This document shows, piece after piece, positions 13,109-26,046 of a DNA stretch of 64,000 nucleotides. Below the pieces are notes generated by a model that was not told the origin of the DNA, did no database searches, and saw nothing but the letters and a program-made list of their open reading frames with translations. The stretch's first letter is position 1. Each line of letters opens with the position of its first letter. The DNA is from Apis mellifera (lineage: Eukaryota; Arthropoda; Insecta; Hymenoptera; Apidae): NCBI RefSeq assembly GCF_003254395.2, contig NC_037638.1, positions 4,578,001 through 4,642,000 on the forward strand. The letters are read 5' to 3'. A program made the position numbers and the translations under genes.

Positions 13109-15893
13109 ATGACAGAAAAAATTAAATCACTTTTTCAAAAGGCAAAAATAGATGTAAAATTTATGAATGCTGGAAAAGGACACAAGTAAAGTTTATTATA
13201 ATATATTATAATTAATTAATATTATAATTAATTAACATTAATACAAAGGATACAAGTTTACAGACAATTTTAAAAATAATACAAGATACAAGTTTTAAAT
13301 TTTTTATTTCAAATATTTATTATTTTAATATATATTTTTTTGTTTATTTTTATACATTTTGTTATATAGTATTTTTATTATTTTTTTTTTTTTAGTAATT
13401 TTAATAATTAATAATTTTTAATAAAAAAATAATTGGATTTTTAATCACATTATTAAATCTAGTTATAAAAATAGAAAAATATAAAAAATCAAACAAAATT
13501 TATTTTGTTATAATTTAAAATAACTGAAACTTGTAATCTTTGTTTTAATAATTATTTTAAATATATTATTATTTTATAAGTATAATTTATTTTATAAGTT
13601 ATTATTTTATCAAATAATAACAATTTAAAAAAACTTAATAAAAATTGTTATTATATATCAATATCATTTTTTAAAAATTTTTTTTATTGAATAACTATGT
13701 TATAAATATTATAATTATATAAATCACCATATTATATTTATATAATAATATAAATATTGAATAGCAAAATCTTATATTAAATATTAATATAAAATTATTA
13801 TAAGAAATTATATATAATAGCTTTAAAATTATAAAAAAATATATAAAATATTTTTAATTTGATTTTATAGTCATATCAAAATAAATATAAAATTTTTTAA
13901 AGTAAAATAAATTATATTTATTAATTATGTGATAGAATTTTATATTTATAATTATTATCTTTATCATATAATAATAATCTAATCAAAATTATTAGATTGA
14001 CAGATTCAACTAGTACTTCTGGATCTACTTCTATAGTAGAACCCATAAAGAGGGTAGAACCTACAAAAGAAGCTAAAGTAGCTGGTCAAGCAGCTTTAGC
14101 AAGATTAGAAGCAAAAGAATGTAACACAAAAAGATTTAATACGTAAGTTGATTTATAAAAAAATAATTTTTATTTATAATTTTAAATATAATGATAATTA
14201 AAAAATATTATAAAAATATATTAAAAATATATTTGTAGATCATATGCAGCTATTAAGGCACAAGTAAAACGAGAATTAGAACAAGAAAGGAAAGCACAAC
14301 AAAAAGCACAACAAAAAAATCATGTGCAATCAGAAGAAAAAATTGAAAATACAATTAAAGATAATTTCACATTAGCTGTTACCAATGTATGCTATCGTTG
14401 TCCATATTTATCCGATGAAATATTATCACAAGATGAATGGAAAATAAAAATAAAAAAATTTTTATATGAACAATTGAAAGGAGAAGAAGCAGGTTTAACA
14501 TCATGTTTAATTATACGAAATTGTAATAGTAAGAAAGAAAAAGTTGATGTTTGTGTTGAAACACTTGGAAAATATTTAGAAAATATTATAAATTATCCAG
14601 AGGAAGAAAAGTATAAGAAGATTAGAATGCAGAATAAAATATTTCAAGTAATATTTTTATTTTATTGCTAAATCTATAAAAAAAAGTATTTTATATAAAA
14701 ATTTTCTATTCTTGTTTAATGAATATATTTATTTTTCATATATATTGAAATTGTAAAAAATTTTTTTGTTTATATTTTGTTTATGTTTTTATAATAATTA
14801 TAATAATTATAAATTATTGAATCAAATATAATTATATTTAAATTAAAATTTTATTAAAAAAAAAATTACTAAAATATTTATTTTAATCTTGATGAATTTT
14901 AAAATTATTTTAATTTTTAAAATATAAATTATAATTTATTAATATTTTTTTTTATTTATTAAAATAATATATATCTAGAAATATATAATAAATAAAATAA
15001 AAAAATAAATAAATATGGAATTGAAGATTTTTATTCTTTTTTTTATTTTATACTTAAGGATAACTGTAAATTTTAAATAAAATCAATAATTTTTTTAAAG
15101 GATAAAGTAATGCCAATTGAAGGTGCATTAGAATTTTTAAATGCAGCTGGTTTTCGTCAGAAAAAGATACTAAATAATGATAAAGAAGAGGATTTCTTAA
15201 TTTGGAGTGCTGATAATTGTAGTATTGAAGATATTACAACGTTATTTGAGGCACTAAAAACTGCACAACCCATTCCACTTGAATTAGATAGAAATCTGCA
15301 AGTATTGTTACCTATGCAAGCAAGCACAAGAACTGAATTACCACCAAGCTTTTTCAATTTAAGTCCTGAGGATATAGAAAAAGAACAACAACTTCGGTAA
15401 TTATATACTTATATCATAAGATTTTTAGATTAAATATATAATAACAATTTATCAAACAAATTATATTAATTGTTTTTTTTTTATTAATATTAATAGAAGC
15501 GAAGCAGTTGAAAGAGATCAGATGTTGAGAACAAAAGCTATGAGAGAAAGAGATGAAAAACAAAAGCTTAGAAAATACAAATTCTCATTGATTCGTATCA
15601 AATTTCCAGATAATCTTATTTTACAAGGAACATTTTTTGTACATGAAACTTTTCAAAATGTTGTTAATTTTGTTAGTGAGAACTTGATAAATAACGAAAG
15701 ACCATTCAGTTTAAAAAAGCTTCCTCAAACAACTTTTAGTGAAGATACTTTTGATAAAACTTTACTTGAATTGGGGTTATTTCCTGCTACTCTTTTGATG
15801 TTTTTTTGGAAAAATAAATCAGAAGAAACAAATCTCAATGAATCTGTAGGATACTTGAAAGAAGAATTACTTTCTATGATTCAACCTGCTTAA
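13109..15893 (+). CDS. UBXN6: UBX domain-containing protein 6 (UBXN6/UBXD1), p97/VCP cofactor
   Basis: Five exons: 13109-13185, 13996-14142, 14239-14647, 15101-15396 and 15497-15893, giving 441 aa, the same length as the human protein. The N-terminus (SLFQKAKIDVKFMNAGKGHK) matches the p97-binding start of UBXD1. The PUB domain spans roughly residues 150-245 and includes VETLGKYLENIINYPEEEKY and RKIRMQNKIFQ-like sequence. After FFNLSPEDIEKEQQLR and an RTKAMRERDEKQKLRKY helix, a UBX domain lies at about residues 325-415 (LRKYKFSLIRIKFPDNLILQGTF). UBXN6 helps p97 in endolysosomal sorting and lysophagy. The 810-bp first intron is AT-rich and empty. The AATAAA at 16150-16155 is a plausible polyadenylation signal. 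Confidence 0.97.
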
Positions 15894-17091
15894 AAAATTA
15901 TTCTTTATACAATTTGGAAAAATCTTATTTAATTTTTATGAATTGTGATTATAAATGTTGAAAGAGATAAAAATAAGTATCTCAACGCGACTTACTTTTT
16001 TTTCATACAATAGAAACAATATGATAAAAAGCAGTTGTAATATATATATTCATTCCAAGTTCTAATGAAATATGAAATTACAGTAGAGCTCTGTGTAACG
16101 TAGAGATAATATGTTTTGTTTCCTTTTCTATTGTTCTTCAATATTTTTCAATAAAATTTATGTGATTGTTAGATTTAAATGTACTCTTTTGAAAAAAAAA
16201 GGGTATTATTCAAAATTGTTTTCATAAGTAAAAATTTCAGAAGTAATCATATAATTTTAGTTTAAAGTCAGGAAATATATCTTAACACATTCATACTTTC
16301 TTATATATTTAAAATAATGTATCAGTGCAAAAATTATTATTAATTAAATTTATGCAATGATTTGCAATGTTTTCAATTCATATTATATTCATATTTTAAA
16401 TTCAATACTAGTCTTTTTATTTTTGTGACTAACAAATCATTGAAACATTAACTTTTCTATAATTTTTTAAATATTTTTATTATTTATAGTGACAAAATAT
16501 TTAATGATAAATATAATGATAAAAATAATATATATATTTATTTTTCCTTCCCTTATTATTATTGCAAATGTTATGAAAGAAATTACAAATTGATTATATT
16601 AAACACTTTAAAACATATATAAAAATTAATTGTTCTTATTGAATTATTGAAATATTTTTTGTTAATTTTTCATTATATGAAAATTTTCAATATACAAAAT
16701 AAATATTTTTGATTTAGTATATTAAATATAAAATAAAATAAAATTAGAAGAGAAAGAATCATATAAAATTAATAAAAATAGAAGAGAGAAATTATAATAA
16801 TTTCAATTGAAATCTAAAAGTTTGAAATTTATTTACTGTTTTATATGGAGGTCTACTGTATTAATGATTGATTACATAAAAAAGTTTATATAAAATTTTA
16901 TATTTTATTATTATTTTAATATCTATAAATATTAAATTTTATTATTTTTTTAATTAAATATTATATAAATAAATTTTCTGTTTAATAAATTTATAAATTT
17001 ATTGTTCTGCATCTTAATCTTATGAAAATTTGAATCTTAAATTATGAAATAAAAAATAATGTCAGCTATTATTTTTTAATGTTTTTATAAG

Positions 17092-17129
<38 letters not shown>

Positions 17130-17627
17130 CAAGTAATTTGAATTGCAATTTTACATATCTTGTTATTTATACTATTTTAAAACATAACAAAAATCATAAT
17201 TTATCATAATTTATGTATACAATAATCTTGCACATTTGTGCATTTTGGCACTTTTATTGTATATTAACATTTAATATTTTATATCAGTCTTTGTACAATT
17301 CTTATATATTTTAAACTTACTATTGCTTTTTAAAATATTAGAAAAAGATATATTAACTTATGATGTAATATATATAATATAATCCTATTCAAATAAAATA
17401 AAATTAATACATAAAAAATAATATTAATTATGCACATATATGTAACTATAAAATTATAAAACAAAATAAATGAATATTAATAAATAAGAAGTTTTCTTTT
17501 ATCATTAAAGAAACTGTTAATTTAACAATTATTAATTGATATAACAATAGAGTGTCAATAGAAATATATTTTGTCTTTTAAAACATTTCGATAAAAAAGA
17601 AAAAAAACTGGAATATTCATTGAAATT
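15894..17627. other. convergent intergenic region, UBXN6 / SVOP
   Basis: The 3' flanks of two convergent genes: AT-rich, with the candidate UBXN6 polyadenylation signal at 16150 and a (TA)n microsatellite at about 17096-17126. Nothing else is supportable. Confidence 0.6.
17096..17126. repeat. (TA)n microsatellite
   Basis: An uninterrupted TA dinucleotide run of about 30 bp in the UBXN6/SVOP spacer. Confidence 0.9.
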
Positions 17628-18747
17628 TTATCTCGTTTCTTGAGATTCATTAGATGTACGATTTTTCACTTCAACAGGTAAAGCAAGTGTAGCTATTGCA
17701 GCACATAATGCTGTTGTAGCATAAATTGCCATTGCTCCAGTAATAGACCATTGAAGAAATACTTGTGCAATATATGGTGTAACCATTGCACCAATTCTAG
17801 CCATTGCACTACATGTACTAACACCAATACTACGTAAATGAGTTGGATATACTTCTGGAGTATAGACATATGCTGCTTGAAACACGCCTGCAATTAAAGC
17901 TCTAGCTAAAAAAATTGTCAATGTTAATACTACTCTGCTTAATAGACATGCTCTGCCTAAAAAACAAATAAGCATGGCAAACATTATTAGCTGAAAAGCC
18001 ATTGTTTTTCTTCTACCAATTTTTTCAATTGCAAAAATAGTAGAAAAAATTCCTGGAAATTCAGCTAATGTTGTCCAAAGAAGATCAATATAATCGCTAC
18101 GTTCTAAACGACAATCTAATTGACAAACATCTTCTTTTTCATTTTCCCATGAACTACATTGTTCGGATGATGTATGAAATAATTCTGTAGTCATTAGTAC
18201 AACACCATAATAACAAAATGCTGTACTCATCCTAAAATCATATTAATATTATTTATATAATTAATATAATGTTAATATATATACTATGCAATATTTACCA
18301 TACAAGCCAAAGCAAAGTAGATGTTCTACACATTTCTTTACTTAATACATCTTTTAATTTGCCATGATTAACTTGGTAGAAACGATCCATAACTAATCTT
18401 CCTGGAGGTAAAGGTTTTTTGTTTTCTCTTGCTACTCGTTCTAAAGTTGAAACAGCCTTATCCATTCTTCCACTTGTTATATCAAATACTGTAGATTCTG
18501 GTAACCACTACAAAGAATATTAAAATAAAAAATATAAAAACTTATACATTTAATATCTATTGTAATTATATTACTTGATTTTTAATATTTACTGGAGTAA
18601 TAATAGCAAATATAAAAAGTGGTATTGTTGATAAAATGAGAAGCCATCTCCAACCAAAAGTTGGCATTATAGCCAAAGCTATTGCTACTTCAAAACAAGC
18701 TCCAAGTGCCCAAAAACACTATAAAAAATAATTATTTTATACAAATA

Positions 18748-18781
<34 letters not shown>

Positions 18782-20186
18782 GATATATATAAATTTATTT
18801 ATATAACTATACTTACATCTAATAAAATTACACATTTTGCTCTTTGTTTTGCTGGAAGAAATTCTGCATATAATGTAACACTGGAATAATAATTAATGCT
18901 GTTCATTTATAAACATTGGTACTTGTTTATAGAATTTATGAAGTACTTACGATTGTGGTACACAACCAATAGCAAATCCAACTAATCCTCTAAGCAATAA
19001 AATCCAAAGGAAATTTGGTGCAAAAGCACTTAAAAAAGCATAATAAACTAATAATATTGCACATAAAGTTAAGGATTGTTTACTCCCATATCTGTCACTT
19101 AAACTACTCCAAAATGTAGAACTTAACATCATACCTAGAAAGACAACCTAAAATAATAACATAAAAATTATTAAATCTTCTTTAGATATCAATATTATTA
19201 AATAATACTGTATAATACCGTAGTTGTTAAAGCTTGTTGATATCTGGTTATACCCCAATCACAATGTAGTGATGGACTTAAAATGCTTAATATTGTTATT
19301 TCCATACTATCTACCATCCAACAGAGACCCGTAAATAAAGATAACTTAACTTGAAACTTTCCAAATCCTAATGCATTTATAGCTTGAACAACAGTAAATG
19401 TATCTGTCAATAAATTTATAATATTAGAAAAAATATTTAATAAAATAAATAAATTTATATTAATAATTATTATATATTACATTATATATTTAATTACTTA
19501 CACACTTAAATTAAAAAAAGAAAAAAATAATGTGTTATAAGTTATTTACATACAATATATTTTATATTGTGTGTAATACAATATATATAAATTTAATATG
19601 TGAAATATATAACAAATCAACTAAATTCTAACATTATATAATTATAGCTTGTTAATATTTTACAAAAATATATGAAAATATTCTTTAAATTATTATTTTG
19701 TTTTACATGCATTCATAAAATAAATTGTTAGTAATGTTTTATTCATATCCAAGTAGAAAATGAAAATATCATTTCAAGACCCTTGCAAAGAAAAATCATC
19801 ATTACAATAAATATTAACTAAAGCAATTCTATTTTTAAAAAATCTAATGTTATATTCCCATGCATAATAAAATATTTACATAACTTACAGTTACCCGCTC
19901 CTTTACAGATAAGTTTAAGCAGATTATCCTGTACATAAAAATTGCCAGCAATATTGTGAAAATACATTATAATAATTTACACATATTACAATATACATTT
20001 CCTAAAGAAATTTAATTTACCATCTGGAATAACTACAACAGAAGAAAGCTCCAAAGCAACACAATTTTCAAAATTTCTATTACATCTTGAAACATTTTCT
20101 GAATTAATATTTAATTCTGAACCACGTAATTCTTCTAATTCACGATAAGGTTCATTAGAAATTTGTGATGAATTAGACATAGTCAT
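17628..20186 (-). CDS. SVOP: Synaptic vesicle 2-related protein (SVOP-type MFS transporter)
   Basis: Seven exons on the minus strand: 20021-20186, 19219-19403, 18951-19147, 18817-18880, 18575-18718, 18299-18507 and 17628-18231, giving 522 aa. The first about 60 residues are cytosolic and acidic (NEPYRELEELRGSE). Then follows a 12-helix major facilitator core. Family marks are GLCWMVDSMEITILSILSP, the loop 2-3 motif SLSDRYGSKQS (G-x3-D-R-x-G-R-R type), WLPESTVFD, the second-half loop IEKIGRRKT and YTPEVYPTHLRSIGVS, the sugar-transporter-like PEVYPT(E/H)xR signature. SVOP is an SV2-like organic-anion type transporter found on synaptic vesicles; its substrate is not settled. A polymorphic-looking (TG)n(TA)n array lies about 130 bp upstream of the start. 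Confidence 0.95.
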
Positions 20187-20313
20187 TAATTAACATATAC
20201 ACAAAATAATCAAAGAGTTAAAGAAATTCAAATACTTGTAACTATCATTAGTATATTTAATTGATTCGGAAATTCAAATGAAGTAATTAATTATTGTGTA
20301 CGAATCTCCATTA

Positions 20314-20389
<76 letters not shown>

Positions 20390-21503
20390 TGCGTAACGTT
20401 TCTAGAAAAGTGAGGTTAGGTTACTATTACCAAAACAAACACTAAATAGTATAAATATAAAAAAAAAAATATTAAATGTATAAAAAATAAAAAAAATTAG
20501 TTAAATAAAAAATTTTGCAATGATTATTAACTAAATTAGAATTGATATTTGAAATAATAAAATTTTTTTATTCATTAATATTTGAAAATAGTAAATTAAA
20601 GTTTAAAATAAATTTTTTAATTTGTTATTTATGAAAATATATGTTTTTTATTATTATAAATATATCTTATTATTCTATGAATATACTTTATTATTATATA
20701 TTTTTATATAAAAGTTTTATTTTTATCGTTGTATTTATCATTTATTGTAAATATGCCTTAATTATTTTCTTTTATAAGTTTAATTAGATATTTAATATCT
20801 AAAAAAAATTAATAAATTTATATCATTTCATATTGTATATTAGAATAATCATTTTGTAATTATATTTATGTAAAAAATTAATAAAATTCAATATTTAAAT
20901 TAAAATTTAAAATTATATATAGTTTAAAATAGTTTTCTTTTATTTTTAAAAAGTTACATAAATTATTTAATAAATAAAGTATGTTATTAGTAAATATAAT
21001 AAATATAGTATAAAACATAATAAAATTGAATTATAAATTAGAAAATTTGTTATTTGAAATTGAAATTAATTAATTGAATTTTTTGACAACGTAATCCAAT
21101 AAAAGTTTAAAAATTTCAAAAAATTCATACATTATACAATATTAATAATAAAATTTTAATAATAGAAAAAATAATAGTTATTTTTTTTTTTCACTTTCAA
21201 AATTACACAAGAAAGTTCTTCTACAATCATATATAATTTCAGGATACTTATTGTTGATACTTCATGTAAAATAAAAATACTTGCATAAAGAATGTTACAT
21301 TTTTGTTAACATTTTTACAATGAAAATAACATTGAATATATAAATATTTTTACAATTAAAAATATTAAATAAAATATTTTTAATGTATTTGAAATTTCAT
21401 ATACAAATATTTAATGAATGTCATTTGTGACATTTCATAATTATTATACGTGGTGTTTAATTATAAATTATTTGTCTTTATATTGTTTAATTACGTTTAA
21501 ATT
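20187..21503. other. divergent intergenic region, SVOP / UNC119
   Basis: The region holds the compound microsatellite near the SVOP start, a short GC-richer stretch at 20386-20445 (probable SVOP promoter), and otherwise AT-rich DNA with no supportable gene. Confidence 0.5.
20314..20386. repeat. compound (TA)n(TG)n(TA)n microsatellite
   Basis: About 14 bp of TA, about 24 bp of TG and about 36 bp of TA in direct succession, 130 bp upstream of the SVOP start codon. The alternating purine-pyrimidine tract could adopt Z-DNA and would be length-variable. Confidence 0.95.
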
Positions 21504-22427
21504 ATGAGTGTTGATAGCGAAAATAAATCAAATGAAGCTATTGTTTCATTTTCACCATCAGCAGAACAGGAAAATACAGATAATGGAAATATTACAGAAA
21601 ATATTATAACCCCAGAAATGGTGCTACGATTACCTACGATTACTGATAGTAAAATAATATTTTTTTAATTTATATAAGAAAAGATTAAACAAATATTATA
21701 TATTGATATTAATTTTAGAGTATTTATGTTCTCCTGAGGCAAACATTTATGACATAGATTTTACAAGATTTCAAATTAGAGATTTAGAAACGGGAGCAAT
21801 ATTATTTGAAATAACAAAACCACCAATTACTGGTTAGCAATTTAAAAAATTGTTATGTTAGTGATAATTATAAAGATTTATATAAAAATTTATATTTCAC
21901 AAAATTAAATTTTATCGTTTATGTTTTAGAATGTGATTTAAACCAAGATGTAGAATCAGAAATTGAAGAATCTGGTTGTGAAGATGCTAATACTGGCCGT
22001 TTTGTACGATATCAATTTACACCTCAATTTCTTAAACTAAAGACTGTAGGAGCTACAATTGAATTTCTGGTGGGTTCTAAGCCAGTAAATAATTTTCGGA
22101 TGATTGAACGTCATTTCTTTAGAGATAGATTATTAAAAACTTTCGATTTTCAATTTGGATTTTGTATACCAAATAGTAAAAATACTTGTGAACACATTTA
22201 TGAATTTCCTACTTTACCTGCTGATTTGGGTAAGCAGTGAAAAAATTATTGAATATGATTTTAAATTTTAGTTATACATATTAAAAATGATAATTACAGT
22301 TTCTGAAATGATTGCAAATCCATTTGAAACACGTTCAGATTCATTTTATTTTGTGGACAATCAATTGGTAATGCATAATAAAGCAGATTATGCATATAAT
22401 GGTGGACATACACATGATGTACTTTAG
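21504..22427 (+). CDS. unc119: UNC119 lipid-cargo chaperone
   Basis: Four exons: 21504-21648, 21719-21832, 21930-22229 and 22300-22427, giving 228 aa, close to vertebrate UNC119. After a low-complexity N-terminus come LRLPTITDKYLCSPEANIY and the immunoglobulin-like beta sandwich: FTRFQIRDLETG, RFVRYQFTPQFLKLKTVGA, PVNNFRMIERHFFRDRLLK, FDFQFGFCIPNSKNTCEHIY and DSFYFVDNQLVMHNKADY. These are near-identical to the conserved UNC119/PDE6-delta fold. The protein extracts N-myristoylated cargo and delivers it to cilia in an ARL3-dependent manner, and is required in neurons. The exon 1 donor is GATA/GTAAAA, chosen because it alone gives ITDKYLCSPE. The gene is convergent with ABHD11 (554 bp between stops). 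Confidence 0.97.
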
Positions 22428-22981
22428 TAGGTAAAGTTTGTAGGATATTTGCACTTTGCAAAAGAATTGTGATAATAGTGGCAAATATTTAGCTAATTTA
22501 AAATTACAATTCTATTTTTTTTTACACATAATTGCAATTTTCTTAAATTTTCACATTAATATTTAAATATTGAATTTGCATAATGTGATCAGAGTTCAAA
22601 TTTTTTTTAATTGTTGAATTTATATCTAATTGAGTACTTCTGTATTAAATTTATAATTGATTAAAATATATATATTTTATTTTATTTTAATATCCAAATA
22701 ATTTTTTTTGTTAAGTATAAATCATATAAAACTATTTTTAACAGTATTAAATTTTAAATAATAACATTAAGTATGTATTTTTATGAAAATAACAAATAAG
22801 AAATTAAAAAAATGTTAAGTTTTTGACAAGCACAAAATTTATAATTTATTTATACTGCATAAAATTATATTTTATTTCACTATTTTTTCTTGTTTTATAT
22901 ATAATGTCATAAGATTCACAAATAAATGTATATATTTACAAAACATACTGTGTACTTTTTTATATATAAAATGATAATAAA
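22428..22981. other. convergent spacer, UNC119 / ABHD11
   Basis: An AT-rich spacer of about 550 bp holding the two 3' UTRs. I see no further gene. Confidence 0.6.
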
Positions 22982-24163
22982 TTATGATTCAATGAAATTA
23001 ATTGTTATTTTTAAAAATTCTCCTGGTTTATCTGCATGTACCCAATGATTTGCACCATTTATATAAGTAAAACGAGCAGAAGGAAATAATTTTTTAATTT
23101 TATCATGATCTTCTATTCTTATATAATCACTATTAGAACCACCTATGAACAATGTAAGTCCATTGTAAAATTTTGATCCTACATCTGGGAAAGTAGCAAT
23201 TTGTGGAAAATTTTTTTCTATTATGGGTAAATTAACTCTCCATTTATATTTTCCAATATCTGCTTCTACTAAGTTCATTGCTAAAAACTATAATAAAAAA
23301 AAAATATTAATATAAATAATAAAAGAATTTTAAATATAAAATAAATTATATGAAATATGATCAATATTTAATTACCTCACATATAGCTAATTGTTTAATA
23401 ACATTTGCAAGTTGATTTTTTACCACATTACGTGCTTTTGTCAATGTTTTATTTCCTTCTAAATTTATTGAATTCATTGCTTTAAATACTTTATTCATGT
23501 CTTTAAGATGAGGACTGGTCCTCACTGGAGACATATCAACTACTATTAACTTCTCTACTCGTTCTGGATTATTTAAAGCTACATACATCATTGCTGAACC
23601 ACCCATACTATGTCCTAATAATATAGATTTTTCAAATCCTAAATCATTCATAAGTTGAACTACATCCTGTGCCATATGACTATATGTCATATTTGTAGAA
23701 TGTGGGGAATCTCCATGGTTTCTTGCATCTATAGTTATCACCTATAAATTTATTTCAAGTATTCTTTATATTACATAAAATCTAGGTATCTACCTTACGA
23801 TCTGTTTTTTGATGAATTGTTTTTGATAATGTATTCCAATTAGTCTTTGAACCAAAAAGACCATGCATTATTATTATAGGATGTTTAAGAGCATTTTTAT
23901 TTCCATCCATTGATTCATAAGAAACATATGCAAGTTTTACTGGTACACTTGAAAAATAGCAATAATGAAAACAATATTATATAATATATATTTCATATAA
24001 TGAATATATATTTATATACATTTAATACGTACACATTTGAATTATTACGTATTTGTTTGGAAGATAAATATGATATAAAAGACGAAGTAATAACGAAGTT
24101 TTGTCTTCGACAATGGAGAAAAATATTTCGTGATATTATTAAATATCGACACGCACCACTCAT
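22982..24163 (-). CDS. ABHD11: Alpha/beta hydrolase ABHD11, probably mitochondrial
   Basis: Four exons on the minus strand: 24033-24163, 23794-23947, 23376-23741 and 22982-23287, giving 318 aa. The N-terminus (MSGACRYLIISRNIFLHCRR) is rich in Arg and hydrophobic residues without acids, as in a mitochondrial presequence. The hydrolase core shows HGLFGSKTNWNTLSK, the DARNHGDSPHS strand, the nucleophile elbow GHSMGGSAMMY, VVDMSPVRTSPH, and a C-terminal NGANHWVHADKP with the catalytic His. The acid residue is probably the Asp in GGSNSDYIR. Mammalian ABHD11 is a mitochondrial matrix hydrolase linked to protection of the 2-oxoglutarate dehydrogenase complex and lipoylation. The first intron was placed at GTACGT (24032/24031), which joins SNV to VPVKLAYVSYE in frame. 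Confidence 0.95.
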
Positions 24164-24647
24164 ATTTCTTATTTTTTTATTTTTTAACAGTATTTTTTAA
24201 TATTTTTTTTTAATAATAATTTTCATTTATATATTTAAAATTTTCATAACATTTTTATTGATTTTAAAAAATATGATTTTTATGTTACTTTTTAATAACA
24301 TAAAATCATGAACCATGAATGATCTACATATAGTGATAATACACTGTAAAATAATAACTCTTACTAGAACTTAAATCAAATGATATGAATAAAATATATA
24401 TATAAATATATAAATAAATAGAGTAATGTTAGGCAAAAATATCTTTATATTGTGTGCATATATATTTGTTACAAAAGCACTTTAAATATAATATTTTTAT
24501 TTATTATATATCCTGATAGAATAATAATAAATAATATTAGGATAAATATCTTTTTGATACTAAAATTATATAATATTGGTTACTAGTTTTAATCTATTGC
24601 TTCTAGATTCTAATTGCTATCTAATTCAAATTATAATTTATCAAAAC

Positions 24648-24800
24648 TGATATTGTAATCTATAATAACTACGCGGAAACATTTTTATTAAATAAGTGAT
24701 ATCGTAATCTATAATAATTATATATTTTAAAATGTGTAATATTTTTATCAAACGAATGATATTGTAATCTATAATAGCCATATGTTTTAAAATGTATATT
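24648..24800. repeat. degenerate three-copy minisatellite
   Basis: The word GATATNGTAATCTATAATA starts copies at about 24648, 24697 and 24757. Copies 2 and 3 also share TTTTAAAATGT and copies 1 and 2 share an ATTTTTAT block, so the array looks like tandem copies of about 60 bp with a deletion in the first. Confidence 0.75.
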
Positions 24801-25973
24801 TTATATATTATATTAAATTATATATAATATATATAAAATAAATATAATATAAATTATGAAATGAGAAACAAATTTTATATAAAACATTTAATTTCTCTTT
24901 TAATTTAAAAATATTAATTTTTATTTGATTATATAAATCATTTTTATACCGAGATTCGATTATATACATATAATTATATAATAAAGTTCGATAATATGAT
25001 ACAAAATATATTTATTTTTATTATTTATAATAAAAATAAATTTGAAATAAATTTGAAATAAATTTGAACAAATATATTTTATATAATAATTTAAAATTAC
25101 AATTTTTAAATTACTTTAGAAAGAAACTAAGGACATCAATTTTTGAATTTCTTTAACTTTATATTTTTTCTTACGTGAATTTATAAGAATTCTGAATAAG
25201 ATCCGATTTGATATTTGTCTCGATATATAATAATAGATCAATATCATAAATTATTAATAATAATTTTTTTATTTTTTTATTATATTAATTTATTTATATT
25301 TATTTATATTTATTTATAATCATATTAATTTTATTTATCAATTTTATTTTAAAAATATATCAAAATCAAATAAATGTATTTAAACTAAAAAAAAATATTG
25401 ATTTTTTGAAAAATTATTTAATTTTAATATCTTATTTAAAAAATAATGTAAATATATCCTTATATTTATAATAATGTAAATATATTACTTATTTTTATAA
25501 TTTCGATGTAAGTTATATACGTAAAATATCCACATAAAATTTTAAATCAATTGCATAATTTCTTCATAAAATAGTTTAAAACTTATTTTTGAATATAATT
25601 TTAAAAAAATATTATAAAATATAAAATATAAATCACCAATTTGATTGACTTTCAAAAATTCTATATATCTTATAATGTCATATAATAATGTCATATAATA
25701 TTTTATATACACATATAAAAATAAAAAAAGATTCAAATTATGTCACATGTACATCATATATATCATTGCTACTTATATACAGATATATTTACATTTTTAT
25801 AATACAAATAAAATAATTTTTAACTAATATTTGAAGATATTATAATTTTTTACCTAGAAAATATTTAATCTTTTATTTTAATAATAAAATATTTATTATA
25901 ATAAGTAGGATTTATATCTAACTATATTATTAATTTTATGGCAGAATGCATACGTGGCGCTGTGGTAGCAACA

Positions 25974-25991
25974 TGCCACTGTGAAGTGGCA
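25974..25991 (+). promoter_or_regulatory. small perfect hairpin upstream of TMED2
   Basis: TGCCACT / GTGA / AGTGGCA: a 7-bp perfect stem closing a 4-nt GNRA-type loop, 55 bp before the TMED2 start codon and probably within its 5' UTR. The role is unknown. Confidence 0.4.
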
Positions 25992-26046
25992 GGAAAAAGA
26001 AAAAGCGTATGTCGTTTTTAATTGGTTCATATTGTAATTTAATAAA

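Larger units (their letters stand above)
24164..26046. other. divergent intergenic region, ABHD11 / TMED2
   Basis: About 1.9 kb, mostly AT-rich. It contains a three-copy degenerate tandem repeat (24648-24800) and a GC-richer stretch just before TMED2 (25940-26030) with a small perfect hairpin. No gene is supportable. Confidence 0.6.
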
